A DNA stretch of 64,000 nt from Rhodococcus sp. IEGM 1379. GTDB taxonomy: Bacteria > Actinomycetota > Actinomycetes > Mycobacteriales > Mycobacteriaceae. The DNA is taken from positions 1 to 64,000 of the forward strand of contig NZ_JASHKR010000024.1 of NCBI RefSeq assembly GCF_030056815.1. The letters run 5' to 3'. Made by a program: the position numbers and the translations under genes. The notes beneath the pieces were generated by a model that was not told the origin of the DNA, made no database searches, and worked only from the letters and a program-made list of their open reading frames with translations. Within the stretch, counting starts at the first letter, position 1, and the number at the start of each line of letters is the position of its first letter. Shown here in pieces: positions 16,389 through 24,718 of the stretch.

Positions 16389-17534
16389 TCAGAGACTGCG
16401 TGCGATGAGAACCTTCATGATCTCGTTGGTGCCGCCGTAGATCTTCTGGACCCGAGCTGCCGCATACATCTGCGCGATCGGGTATTCCATCATGTAGCCG
16501 TACCCTCCGAAGACCTGCAAGCAGCGGTCGATGATCGCGACCTGCTTATCCGATCCCCACATCTTCGCCATCGACGCCGTAGCCGGGTCGAGGGTGCCGT
16601 CCATGTAACGCCCGATGCAGTAGTCCATCAGGGTCTTACCGGCGAGAATTTCCGCTTTGCACTCGGCAAGAACGAATTTGGTGTTCTGGAAGTCGAGAAT
16701 CGGCTTCCCGAATGCGGTACGTTCCTTGGCGTATTTAACAGTCTCGAGCACCGCTGCTTCTGCCATCGCGATTGCCTCGATGCCGATGGTGAGACGTTCA
16801 CGCGGGAGTTGCTCCATCAGTTGGGCAAAGCCCTTGCCCTCTACGCCACCAAGAAGGTTTTCCACTGGCACTCGCATGTCGGTGAACGAGAGCTCACACG
16901 TGTCCTGACCGTGCTGGCCGATCTTCTCGAGAACGCGGCCTCGCTCGAACCCTGCCAGTCCATTTGTCTCGGCCACGATCAACGAGATGCCGGCTTCGGT
17001 TTTCGCCACGATAACCAACAGGTCACAATGAGATCCGTTGGAAATGAACGTTTTCGAACCGTTGATGACGTATTCGTCGCCCTCACGGACCGCGGTGGTG
17101 CGAATCGATTGCAGATCGGATCCGGTACCGGGCTCGGTCATCGCCACTGCGATCACCATCTCACCGCTCACCAGTTTCGGAATCCAGCGCTGCTTCTGCT
17201 CCTCGGAGGCGTAGCTGCTGAAGTACTGCGAGCCCAGCACCGAGTGCACACCGAAGCCGAAGGCGGTGTCATGTGCGAACGCACGTTCCTGCATCACTAC
17301 AACTTCGTGGCCGTAACTTCCGCCGCCGCCGCCGTACTGCTCGGGGAGATTGAGGCACAGCAGTCCGGCGTCGCCCGCCTTGTTCCAGAATTCACGATCG
17401 ACCTGCTGCTGCTTGGCCCACTTCGCTTGGTTGGGCGTTGCTTCCTTGCGGAAAAACTCAGCGGCATGCTTGCGCAGGAGTCGCTGATCGTCAGTCTCCC
17501 AAGGGGATACGTACTCGGGGAATAGTTCAGACAT
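16389..17534 (-). CDS. Acyl-CoA dehydrogenase
   Basis: A 381-residue flavoprotein with the standard three domains. It contains the FAD/substrate segment VAMTEPGTGSDLQSI, the middle beta-domain GSKTFISNGSHCD, QVFGGYGYMMEYP and the C-terminal YGGTNEIM that carries the catalytic Glu. It introduces the 2,3 double bond in an acyl-CoA. It is a self-contained single-chain type, not a split alpha2-beta2 steroid type. It lies 8 bases downstream of the enoyl-CoA hydratase gene, in the same operon. Confidence 0.93.
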   Translation of the reverse strand: MSELFPEYVSPWETDDQRLLRKHAAEFFRKEATPNQAKWAKQQQVDREFWNKAGDAGLLCLNLPEQYGGGGGSYGHEVVVMQERAFAHDTAFGFGVHSVLGSQYFSSYASEEQKQRWIPKLVSGEMVIAVAMTEPGTGSDLQSIRTTAVREGDEYVINGSKTFISNGSHCDLLVIVAKTEAGISLIVAETNGLAGFERGRVLEKIGQHGQDTCELSFTDMRVPVENLLGGVEGKGFAQLMEQLPRERLTIGIEAIAMAEAAVLETVKYAKERTAFGKPILDFQNTKFVLAECKAEILAGKTLMDYCIGRYMDGTLDPATASMAKMWGSDKQVAIIDRCLQVFGGYGYMMEYPIAQMYAAARVQKIYGGTNEIMKVLIARSL

Positions 17535-17542
17535 GATGATTT

Positions 17543-18322
17543 CTACTTTCCGGTGAACTGGGGAGCGCGCTTGCCGAGAAACGCTGCCTGCCCCTCGAGG
17601 CTGTCGGCTGAATGCACAGCAACGTAGAAGTTTCGCTTTTCGTGTTCGAGGCCCTGCGTCAGTGAGGTTTCGAAGGACGCCAATGCGGCGTCTTTCACCA
17701 ATGCCACAGCAAGTGGGGAATTCTGCGCGATACGCTGACCCATCGCGGTCGCGTGGGCGAGCGCCTCACCGTCTGCGACCACATCGGCGACAATGCCTGC
17801 AGTGCAAGCCTGCTCGGCCTTCATGAAGTCGCCCGTCAACAGCATGGCCATAGCCTTGGACTTGCCGACTGCCTTGATCAATCGTTGGGTTCCGCCGGCT
17901 CCGGGGATCGCCCCGATTTTGACCTCGGGGACGCCGAACCGCGCACCTTCGCCGGCGATCACGATGTCGCAGGCCAGCGCAAGTTCGCAGCCGCCGCCGA
18001 GTGCGAACTTCTCCACTGCGGCAATAACAGGCTTCGGGAAGACTGCGAGGACAGACCAGAAATCCTCGCCGGTTCCGCCGCCCACCAATGGCTGGGATCG
18101 GATCTCGTCGAATGCCGTGATATCGGCACCGGCACAGAAGACGCCTTCTGCACCGGAGACAACTACGGCCAAGACACTCTCGTCGGATCGCAATGCTGTG
18201 AACTCTGCAGCCATGGCATCCATGAGCTCATTGTTGAGGCTGTTCTTCGCCTTCGGCCTGTTGATCTCGAGGAGAGCTACCGCACCGTCGCGAGTCGAGT
18301 TCAGAATCTGATCAGTGCTCAC
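17543..18322 (-). CDS. Enoyl-CoA hydratase (crotonase family)
   Basis: A 259-residue crotonase. The oxyanion segment is GVFCAGADITAFDE, and both catalytic glutamates are present: one in FALGGGCELALACD and the other in GVPEVKIGAIPGAGGTQRL. It hydrates trans-2-enoyl-CoA. The start is GTG (18320-18322), which overlaps the acyl-CoA ligase stop as GTGA, so the two are translationally coupled. Confidence 0.92.
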   Translation of the reverse strand: MSTDQILNSTRDGAVALLEINRPKAKNSLNNELMDAMAAEFTALRSDESVLAVVVSGAEGVFCAGADITAFDEIRSQPLVGGGTGEDFWSVLAVFPKPVIAAVEKFALGGGCELALACDIVIAGEGARFGVPEVKIGAIPGAGGTQRLIKAVGKSKAMAMLLTGDFMKAEQACTAGIVADVVADGEALAHATAMGQRIAQNSPLAVALVKDAALASFETSLTQGLEHEKRNFYVAVHSADSLEGQAAFLGKRAPQFTGK

Positions 18323-19989
18323 AGTGCTGCATCCTTGTACGTATCGGCGTGCTCAACACGCAGAACCTTCTTGTCCAGCTTGCCAACGCTGGTGCGGGGC
18401 AATTCGTCGACGAAAAGAACGGTGTCAGGCATCTGCCACTTGGCGAACTGTCCGTCGAGGACACCGACAACATCATCGCGAGTCAACTCTGCACCCTCGA
18501 CGGGGACAACGAGAGCCAGCGGGCGTTCCTGCCACTTCGGGTGTGAGATGCCGACAACGGCGGCGTCCTTGATCAAGGGGTGCGCGATGATGGCGTTTTC
18601 CATGTCGATGGACGAAATCCATTCACCGCCACTTTTGACGACGTCCTTGATGCGGTCCGTCAGCTTGAAGTACCCATTCGGGTAGATCATGCCGACATCG
18701 CCACTGCGCCAGTACCCGTCGAGGAAGCGATCTGCGTCGTCGTCGAGCTTGTGGTAACGCTCGATAACCCACGGTCCACGCATGAGGACCTCGCCGACGC
18801 TCTTGCCGTCGTGCGGCAGGTCGTTGTCATCTGCGTCGACGATGCGGATGTCGATACCCGAGGTGGGTAAACCCTGGTATCGCTTGAGGTTCCACTTCTC
18901 GTCGTCGGTGATCTTGCCCTGCAACGACGGCTTGATGCCCATGTTCATCGTGATCAAAGGCGTTGTCTCCGTGGCGCCGTAGCCTTGAACGAAGTCTGCG
19001 CCCGTCAACTCGTAGAAGTCGCGCATCAGCGAGAGCGCAGGCTCGGTGGCACCGGAGAGCAGGCGCACCTTGCTGAAGTCGGGCTTGACGTCCAGCGTCT
19101 TGATGTAGTCGAGCATCGGCTGGAAGATGGCCGGAGCGCCGTTGGCGACCGTCACATTCTCTGCAATCATCATGTCCACCAACAGTTCCGTGTTCTCCGC
19201 CATGTAGCGGCCCGGAAGTATGATCTTTGCTGCAGCCCACATCGTTGTGTGCGGCAGCGACCAGGACTGTCCGTGAAACATCGGGGTGATGAGCATTGCG
19301 GTATCGTCGCGGCGCATACCGTTTGCCGCGGCCATCGCCATTGCATGCAGGTAACTGCCGCGATGCGAGTAGTAGACACCCTTGGGTCGGCCCGTCGTCC
19401 CCGATGTGTAACACGCGCTGTACGTGGACTTTTCGTCGATGACCGGCCAGTCGATCTGGGCATCCGCCTCAGTCATGAGGTCTTCGAGGTGCACGACGTT
19501 CTCGAGCGTGGTGCTGATCTCGGCAAGCGGTTTGTCGGACATGACGATCCAGCCCTTGACCTGGGGCACGTGCGGAGCCAGAGCCTCGGCGATCGGGAGC
19601 AGGGTCTCGTCGACCAGGATCCAGGACGCGTCCGCGTGATCGGTGACGTAGGCGAGATCCTCGATAGCCAAACGGATATTCATCTGCAGCATCACTGCGG
19701 CGAGACCGGGGATGGCCCAGCTCATCTCGAAGTGACGCTTGCTGTTCCAGTCCATGAGACCAACCGTGTCAGCGGGTCCGATTCCAAGTCCCTTGAGCGC
19801 GTTGGCAGCTCGCTTGACTCGGAGGTAGCAGTCCGCATAGGTGTATCGCTCCCAGTCGCCCGCCGTTGTGCGGTAGACGATTTCTTGCTCAGGGTAGGTG
19901 CGTGCCGCGTGACGGATCAGGTTGGTGGTGTTGAGCTGGTAGTGATCGCCGTGTGTGGACGGCACTCCCTGAACGATGTTCGTAGCCAT
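18319..19989 (-). CDS. Fatty acyl-CoA synthetase (AMP-forming)
   Basis: A 556-residue adenylate-forming ligase. It has the P-loop-like YTSGTTGRPKG, QGYGATETTP, the hinge DRIKDVVKSGGEWIS and a catalytic Lys near the end in RTSVGKLDKK. Its HGQSW segment and medium length match medium/long-chain acyl-CoA synthetases. It activates the carboxylic acid of the pathway as the entry to the beta-oxidation genes that follow it. The preceding thiolase gene ends 9 bases before it on the transcript. Confidence 0.92.
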   Translation of the reverse strand: MATNIVQGVPSTHGDHYQLNTTNLIRHAARTYPEQEIVYRTTAGDWERYTYADCYLRVKRAANALKGLGIGPADTVGLMDWNSKRHFEMSWAIPGLAAVMLQMNIRLAIEDLAYVTDHADASWILVDETLLPIAEALAPHVPQVKGWIVMSDKPLAEISTTLENVVHLEDLMTEADAQIDWPVIDEKSTYSACYTSGTTGRPKGVYYSHRGSYLHAMAMAAANGMRRDDTAMLITPMFHGQSWSLPHTTMWAAAKIILPGRYMAENTELLVDMMIAENVTVANGAPAIFQPMLDYIKTLDVKPDFSKVRLLSGATEPALSLMRDFYELTGADFVQGYGATETTPLITMNMGIKPSLQGKITDDEKWNLKRYQGLPTSGIDIRIVDADDNDLPHDGKSVGEVLMRGPWVIERYHKLDDDADRFLDGYWRSGDVGMIYPNGYFKLTDRIKDVVKSGGEWISSIDMENAIIAHPLIKDAAVVGISHPKWQERPLALVVPVEGAELTRDDVVGVLDGQFAKWQMPDTVLFVDELPRTSVGKLDKKVLRVEHADTYKDAAL

Positions 19990-19998
19990 GTTTGGTCC

Positions 19999-21174
19999 TC
20001 AGATCCGTTCGATGATGGTGGCGTTCGCAGTGCCGCCGGCTTCGCAGATGGTCTGCAGTCCGTAGCGTTTTCCGGTTCGTTCGAGTTCGCACAGCAGGTC
20101 GGTGAGCATGCGAGCGCCGGTGGAACCGAGCGGATGCCCGATGGCGATCGAGCCACCGTTGACGTTGATCTTCTCGTCGGGAATGCCGAATTCGTTCTGC
20201 ACCATCAACGGAACTCCGGCGAAGGCCTCGTTGACCTCGAACAGATCGATGTCCTCGGCGCTCAGGCCGGCGAACTCGAGAGCCTTGTGGGTGGCATCGA
20301 GAACGGCGTTGAACTGGATGATGGGATCGGCAGCGGCGACAGACATCGCGAGAAACTTTGCGCGCGGCTTCAATCCGTGCTTCTCCGCATATCCGCGGTC
20401 GGCAATCAGGATGGCTGCCGCGCCGTCACTGATCTGCGACGAGTTTGCCGCTGTCGTGCTGCCGTCGGCAGAAAAAATGGTCCGGAGTGAAGCAATCTTT
20501 GCCGGATCCATGTGCTCACGGATTCCCTCGTCACCCTCGATGACCAGTCCGTTGCCGTCAATCGGGTCAGATGTGGTCGGCACCAACTGTTCCCGAAACT
20601 TCCCCGCTGCCGTGGCCGCAAACGCGCGCTCGTGGCTACGGATGCTGAACGCGTCAAGTTCTTCGCGGCTCAACTTGCAATGAGCGTTCAGCAACTCGGA
20701 AGCCGCACCCTGAGCAACCATGGCACCGTCGTAACGAGCAAGTTCCTTTGGCGCGTACTGCGGACCGAGTGGTGCGCCCGGAGCGAAGGCCGCCGGGATC
20801 GGCACCTGCGACATCGACTCCACACCGCACGCGATCGCTACGTTGTACGTTCCAGCTGCAATACCGTGTGCTGCAAACGTGACGGCCTGCTGACCGGACC
20901 CACACTGGCGGTCGATTGTCACCGCCGGCACGGATTCCGGCAAGCCAGCCGCAAGGACTGCGTGCCTTCCGATGTTTCCGGACTGATGCTCGTGCTGCAT
21001 GGCGCAGCCGGTGATGACGTCGTCGATATCAGAAGCATCAATACCGGACTGCTCCACGAGGTGCTTGAGGGTGTGCCCGAGCAGATCGGCAGGATGCCAT
21101 TGACTCAAAGCGCCACCGCGTTTGCCGACGGGTGTTCGGACTGCGCCGACGATGACGGCTTCGCGCATGTTCAT
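19999..21174 (-). CDS. Acetyl-CoA acyltransferase (thiolase)
   Basis: A 391-residue degradative-type thiolase. The nucleophilic Cys is in DRQCGSGQQA (near residue 91). The His motif is NGGSIAIGHPLGSTGAR, and the second Cys lies in CEAGGTANA near the C-terminus, where many family members have CxGGGxxxA. It completes beta-oxidation by CoA-dependent cleavage. Its start overlaps the racemase stop by four bases, which puts it second in the operon. Confidence 0.92.
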   Translation of the reverse strand: MNMREAVIVGAVRTPVGKRGGALSQWHPADLLGHTLKHLVEQSGIDASDIDDVITGCAMQHEHQSGNIGRHAVLAAGLPESVPAVTIDRQCGSGQQAVTFAAHGIAAGTYNVAIACGVESMSQVPIPAAFAPGAPLGPQYAPKELARYDGAMVAQGAASELLNAHCKLSREELDAFSIRSHERAFAATAAGKFREQLVPTTSDPIDGNGLVIEGDEGIREHMDPAKIASLRTIFSADGSTTAANSSQISDGAAAILIADRGYAEKHGLKPRAKFLAMSVAAADPIIQFNAVLDATHKALEFAGLSAEDIDLFEVNEAFAGVPLMVQNEFGIPDEKINVNGGSIAIGHPLGSTGARMLTDLLCELERTGKRYGLQTICEAGGTANATIIERI

Positions 21175-22007
21175 GTGTTTCTTCCTGCCTGTGAGGGTGT
21201 ATCGATGCCGGTGATGGGAACATCTACATTGGCACCGAGTGCAACCCAGTGATCTGTGCTTTCGGTAGCGAAAACATTGGTCAGTTCCTCGCGGGTGCCC
21301 TTGATACCCAACGCTTCACACGTGCGGATCTGAAAATGTGGCTCGAGCGCGCCGAGGGCGATATAGCCGTCTGTCGTGGCATAGATGCCGTACGTGGGGA
21401 AGGCGGCAACCGCAGCGTTGAGTCCGTATCGCGCCGAAGCGCCGGCAGCCGCGGCTGCATCATCGAGCACAACGCGGTGTGTGCTTCCATTGCCGGCGTT
21501 GGTTCTGTTCAGCAGCGCGAGCAGTGCTGCGGACACAGCGCGCTCGGATCCCAGGAGATCCGCAGCCGGGATGGCGGGCATCAGCGGAGGCTGCACAGTG
21601 CCATGTGCAGCTTGATAATTGAGATCATGTCCGGGAAGTTCCTCGGAATCGCCGTCGTGGCCGACGATTTCGATGTGAGAAAGCCCAGGGAATCGTGTTG
21701 GTGCGTCGTCGAGTTCCAGCCGGCGTAGCGCGGAAGGCCGCATCGCGGTGATCAGGAGATCTGCCGTGGCGAGGTCTTTGCGCAGCACTGCGAGATCAGC
21801 GGAATCCTTCAGGTCCAGGACTGTTACTTCCTGACGCTGGATGAGATCTGCGTACCAGGCCGGTGCTGCGAACGCGAGGGGATCGCCACCGGGTGGCTCG
21901 ACCTTGAGAACAGACGCACCGAACTGCGCCAGCCGGGCGGCTGCCAGCGGGCCGGGCAGGTTCACTGCAAGTGAGATGACGCGCATGCCATCGAGTGTGC
22001 TGTGCAT
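21171..22007 (-). CDS. Alpha-methylacyl-CoA racemase-like protein (CoA-transferase III family), short
   Basis: The 278-residue protein aligns with methylacyl-CoA racemase: H127 in GHDLNYQAAHG, D150 in PAADLLGSERAV, and E222 in YIALGALEPHF. These correspond to the racemase His/Asp/Glu catalytic residues. Typical racemases have about 360 residues; this one lacks the last 80 or so. It would epimerise 2-methyl-branched acyl-CoAs so that the dehydrogenase can act, which points to a branched (isoprenoid or steroid side-chain-like) substrate. It is the first gene of the operon and has a good GAGGAAGGA ribosome site. Confidence 0.8.
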   Translation of the reverse strand: MHSTLDGMRVISLAVNLPGPLAAARLAQFGASVLKVEPPGGDPLAFAAPAWYADLIQRQEVTVLDLKDSADLAVLRKDLATADLLITAMRPSALRRLELDDAPTRFPGLSHIEIVGHDGDSEELPGHDLNYQAAHGTVQPPLMPAIPAADLLGSERAVSAALLALLNRTNAGNGSTHRVVLDDAAAAAGASARYGLNAAVAAFPTYGIYATTDGYIALGALEPHFQIRTCEALGIKGTREELTNVFATESTDHWVALGANVDVPITGIDTPSQAGRNT

Positions 22008-22030
22008 CGTGTTCCTTCCTCAGGGTCCTG

Positions 22031-22066
22031 CTATACGACTGTATAGCCTTTCGTTCAAATGTATAG
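22031..22066. promoter_or_regulatory. Operator candidate upstream of the racemase operon
   Basis: CTATACGACTGTATAG (22031-22046) is a perfect inverted repeat of CTATAC around GACT. A further GTATAG half-site lies at 22061-22066. It is centred about 30 bases upstream of the racemase start, so a bound repressor would block the long beta-oxidation operon. It differs from the ATTAA-type operator of the neighbouring TetR gene, so a different regulator is implied. Confidence 0.6.
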
Positions 22067-22184
22067 GGTTTTTCCGAAATTGGGCAGAACTTTCCCCTCG
22101 AACCTCAATCAAGGCATGCCAAAATCGTCGAATTACGTTATTCAGCTGAGGGATTCAGCCTGAGCAGCACGCGATTGCGCGCAC

Positions 22185-22814
22185 CTACCCGGAGACTTCA
22201 GAACCGAGCGCGTCAGTAGACGTTGCCTCGAGCACCGCCACACAGGTGTCAACCAGATCGGCGACGATACGGTCCGTCAACTCCGGACTCCGATCCAGCG
22301 CTTCCCAGCGCGACAACGTCACCAACGTCATGTTCACGATATTTTCGGCTCGCCACTGCGCCACATCGAGCGGCACGTTGACGAGCCCGATTACGATTTC
22401 CTCCGCGCGGCGAAAACTATCCGCACTCAAGTGCTTCTGAATCGCCTCGGCCAGCGCCGGGTCGAACATCGCCTGACTCAAGAAGCGCGCGTACCGGCTA
22501 TCCTTGCGGCCCAGAGTCTCCTCCGCGATCGGCTTGACCATTACCTCTACCGCGCGCCGCACGTCCGGCGACGAACCATTCGCTTCCATTTCCTCGAGAA
22601 GCAGTTCTCGCCGCTCGTTGACCGGAGACATCCGTACTTCGATGATCGCGTCGAGCAGACCTTCCCGGGAACCGAAGTGATACTTGGCCGCCGACCTGTT
22701 GGATTGCCCTGCCGCGATCTGCACATCCTTCAGCGTCATCGCAGCAATTCCACGTTCCGCAATGAGTCGCTCTGCTGCGTCGATCATGGCATCACGAGCA
22801 GTGGGCTGAGTCAC
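22185..22814 (-). CDS. TetR family regulator, probable controller of the dioxygenase unit
   Basis: A 209-residue TetR protein. The helix-turn-helix is MTLKDVQIAAGQSNRSAAKYHFGSREGLLDAI (about 25-56), with a helical ligand domain behind it. A 20-base palindrome starts 10 bases upstream of its ATG, and an almost identical copy sits before the TauD-type dioxygenase gene at 11.1 kb. Autoregulation plus control of that unit is therefore the likely role. The ligand is presumably a CoA or carboxylic intermediate of the pathway, which is inference. Confidence 0.88.
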   Translation of the reverse strand: MTQPTARDAMIDAAERLIAERGIAAMTLKDVQIAAGQSNRSAAKYHFGSREGLLDAIIEVRMSPVNERRELLLEEMEANGSSPDVRRAVEVMVKPIAEETLGRKDSRYARFLSQAMFDPALAEAIQKHLSADSFRRAEEIVIGLVNVPLDVAQWRAENIVNMTLVTLSRWEALDRSPELTDRIVADLVDTCVAVLEATSTDALGSEVSG

Positions 22815-22823
22815 ACACCCAAT

Positions 22824-22851
22824 ATTAAGGCCGTGGCATTAATCTGTCAAT
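22824..22851. promoter_or_regulatory. TetR operator candidate, copy 2
   Basis: ATTAAGGCCGTGGCATTAAT (22824-22843) matches its own reverse complement at 16 of 20 positions and is followed by CTGTCAAT. It shares 17 of 20 bases plus the TGTCAAT extension with the site at 11173-11200. Its place immediately before the TetR start codon suggests autorepression. Confidence 0.72.
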
Positions 22852-22930
22852 GCCGCAATCCCCCACTACATGGCTTGCTGCGAAGTTCTCCGCGATGCAC
22901 TGCGCATCGCGGAGAACCAAGAGCTAGGAA

Positions 22931-23229
22931 TTAGATCGACTCATCGGCGCTGAACCACGTCAGTCCCGGTTCCTTCGAGAGCAATGGAGCCAAGTCGGTG
23001 AGCGCTCCTGGTCCTGCCCGAAACTCGCGATAGGCGGCGTCGTGCGCCATTGATTCCCACCGTTCGTGCAGCAACCAATGCGCTCCGTTATTTTCGTCGA
23101 TGAAGACGTCCACACCCAGACATCCATCGAAACCTCGGGTCTCCTTCAGCGCACGCTCGGTGACCTCCCGCGCGCGACCCCCCCCAATTCAGGCTTCAGG
23201 TGTAGTTCGAGAATTGCGATTATCGCCAT
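22931..23229 (-). pseudogene. Antibiotic biosynthesis monooxygenase (ABM) domain protein, frameshifted
   Basis: ATG 23229 opens behind a GAGGGAG site with MAIIAILELHLKPE. The rest of the dimeric alpha+beta ABM fold continues in another frame: REVTERALKETRGFDGC, then VDVFIDENNGAHWLLHERWES to the end at 22931. The two parts meet at a run of eight G (on the coding strand) near 23178-23185. One extra G would restore a protein of about 99 residues. Such proteins are small heme- or quinone-type monooxygenases. The lesion may be real, a slippage switch or a sequencing error. Confidence 0.7.
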
Positions 23230-23266
23230 GAGTATCTCCCTCGGTGACTGATGCTTCTTGATTCGA

Positions 23267-23760
23267 TCATTGAATGGACTGGGCCGGATTGTGCGCAGTT
23301 GCAGGATCATCGACATCGATTCCGCTGATATCAACCGTCACGTTGCGGATACGACCGGTGAAGGCGAAAGGCGACTGATACATCGGAGAGACCGGCGTGA
23401 CCGTTTCGCAACCCACATCGAATGTTCCGCCTACCGAATAGCGGAACGGCACGGTGCGGTTCACTCGGCCGGACCCTACTTCGACCCCGGATCCGAGCAG
23501 TCGTCCGAGTCCACCCGACCCCAGATCCGAGGTGTCGGAACTGAAGCGAAACTCGATGACCCGAGCCGAAGCGTCGAGCACAGCGCCGGAGGTGATCACG
23601 GAATGCTCGCGAAAGAAGTTGTAGTCGTAGATCAACCGGCCGTGCTGAACGAAGAGCGTATACCCGCCGGCGACACCACCCATGGAGACCAGAACGCCCT
23701 CTGCGTCGCCCACTGGTTCTCGGACACAATCGGCGGCCTGTTTCTCGGAGGCGGCACTAC
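23267..23760 (-). pseudogene. C-terminal fragment of an arylsulfatase
   Basis: About 150 residues match the tail domain of large bacterial arylsulfatases: AEGVLVSMGGVAGGYTLFV, GRLIYDYNFF, then TVPFRYSVGGTFDVGCETVTPVS and PFAFTGRIRNVTVDI. The catalytic two-thirds, including the formylglycine motif (Cys/Ser-x-Pro-x-Arg), is missing. No usable start is seen beyond a GTG at 23713. The fragment ends against the start region of a plus-strand hydrolase. It is probably the leftover of a sulfatase gene removed by rearrangement. Confidence 0.68.
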
Positions 23761-23835
23761 CCTCGTGCTGTGGTGGCTGATGACGCCCTACCTATCGACC
23801 GAAAATCTTGTAGACCCCAACAAGGAGAACGCGAC

Positions 23836-24666
23836 ATGACCGTGAATCTGTCCCGCATCAAGATCTCGCGCGGCGAGCTTTCCTACTTCGAAGCCACCCC
23901 CGACGCCGGCGCCGAGGTCAAGGGCACCGTAGTTGTGGTCCCCGGCTTCACCGGCTCCCGGGAGGACTTCCTCCCGATGGCGCCGTTCGTCACCGCCGCA
24001 GGCTATCGCCTGATCTCGTACTCGCAGCTCGGACAATATGATTCGGATGGCCCGGACGGCCGGGATGCGGTCGGCGAGTACACGATCACCAAGTTCGCCC
24101 TGGACCTCGCCGAGGTGATCGACGGAGTTGCACCCGGCGAGAAGGTTCACCTCCTCGGCCACAGCTTCGGCGGGCTCGTCACCCGAGCGGCCGTGCTGAA
24201 CGACCCGGCACGCTTCCTGGACTATGTGATCCTCGATTCGCCGCCGAGCGGGCAGAACCTGGGCGGAGCCATGGATATTGGCCAGGTCCCGGAACTGTTG
24301 TGGGCAGGCGGTAACGAGGCGTTGTGGAAGGCAATGTTCGGCGCATTCGAGGACATCTTCCCGGCACCGGTGAAGGAGTTCCTGCTGGGGCGCATCATGT
24401 CCACCAAGACCGCGAACATCGCCGGAATTGCACTCACCATGGGCAACGAACCTGACCGCGTCGACGAACTGGGCGCGACCGGCGTACCGATCCTCGTCGT
24501 CGCCGGCGAGAACGACGTCATTCCGTTAGATGCGCAGGCAGACGCCGCAGCCCGACTCGGCACCAAGTTCGAGCTCATCGCAGGAGCCGGCCACACACCC
24601 AACGAGGAGAAGCCCGAAGAGCTGACGAAGGTACTCGTCGACTTCTGGTCGGGCCGGGACGCCTGA
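23836..24666 (+). CDS. Alpha/beta-hydrolase
   Basis: A 276-residue serine hydrolase. The oxyanion segment is VVVPGFTGSREDFLP, the nucleophile lies in LLGHSFGGLVT, the Asp near VAGENDVIPLD and the His in AGAGHTPNEE. The substrate is probably a small ester or lactone. ATG 23836 is nine bases from AAGGAG; the frame extends further upstream only by chance. Its upstream region is the broken edge of the arylsulfatase remnant, so its promoter context may be new. Confidence 0.85.
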   Translation: MTVNLSRIKISRGELSYFEATPDAGAEVKGTVVVVPGFTGSREDFLPMAPFVTAAGYRLISYSQLGQYDSDGPDGRDAVGEYTITKFALDLAEVIDGVAPGEKVHLLGHSFGGLVTRAAVLNDPARFLDYVILDSPPSGQNLGGAMDIGQVPELLWAGGNEALWKAMFGAFEDIFPAPVKEFLLGRIMSTKTANIAGIALTMGNEPDRVDELGATGVPILVVAGENDVIPLDAQADAAARLGTKFELIAGAGHTPNEEKPEELTKVLVDFWSGRDA

Positions 24667-24687
24667 GACCGGGTTTACGTCATGAAG

Positions 24688-24716
24688 GCTCCGGCGGTGC
24701 ACGCCATTGCCGGAGC
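24688..24716. terminator. Hairpin between convergent hydrolase genes
   Basis: GCTCCGGC (24688-24695) pairs with GCCGGAGC (24709-24716) across a 13-base loop. It lies between the stop codons of two convergent hydrolase genes and could terminate both. Confidence 0.5.
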
Positions 24717-24718
24717 TG

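Noticed and set aside
16371-17525. A 384-codon plus-strand frame across the acyl-CoA dehydrogenase
   Set aside because: Antisense shadow of an enzyme with catalytic motifs.
18985-20490. A 501-codon plus-strand frame across the ligase/thiolase boundary
   Set aside because: It spans two well-supported genes on the other strand and has no recognisable domain.
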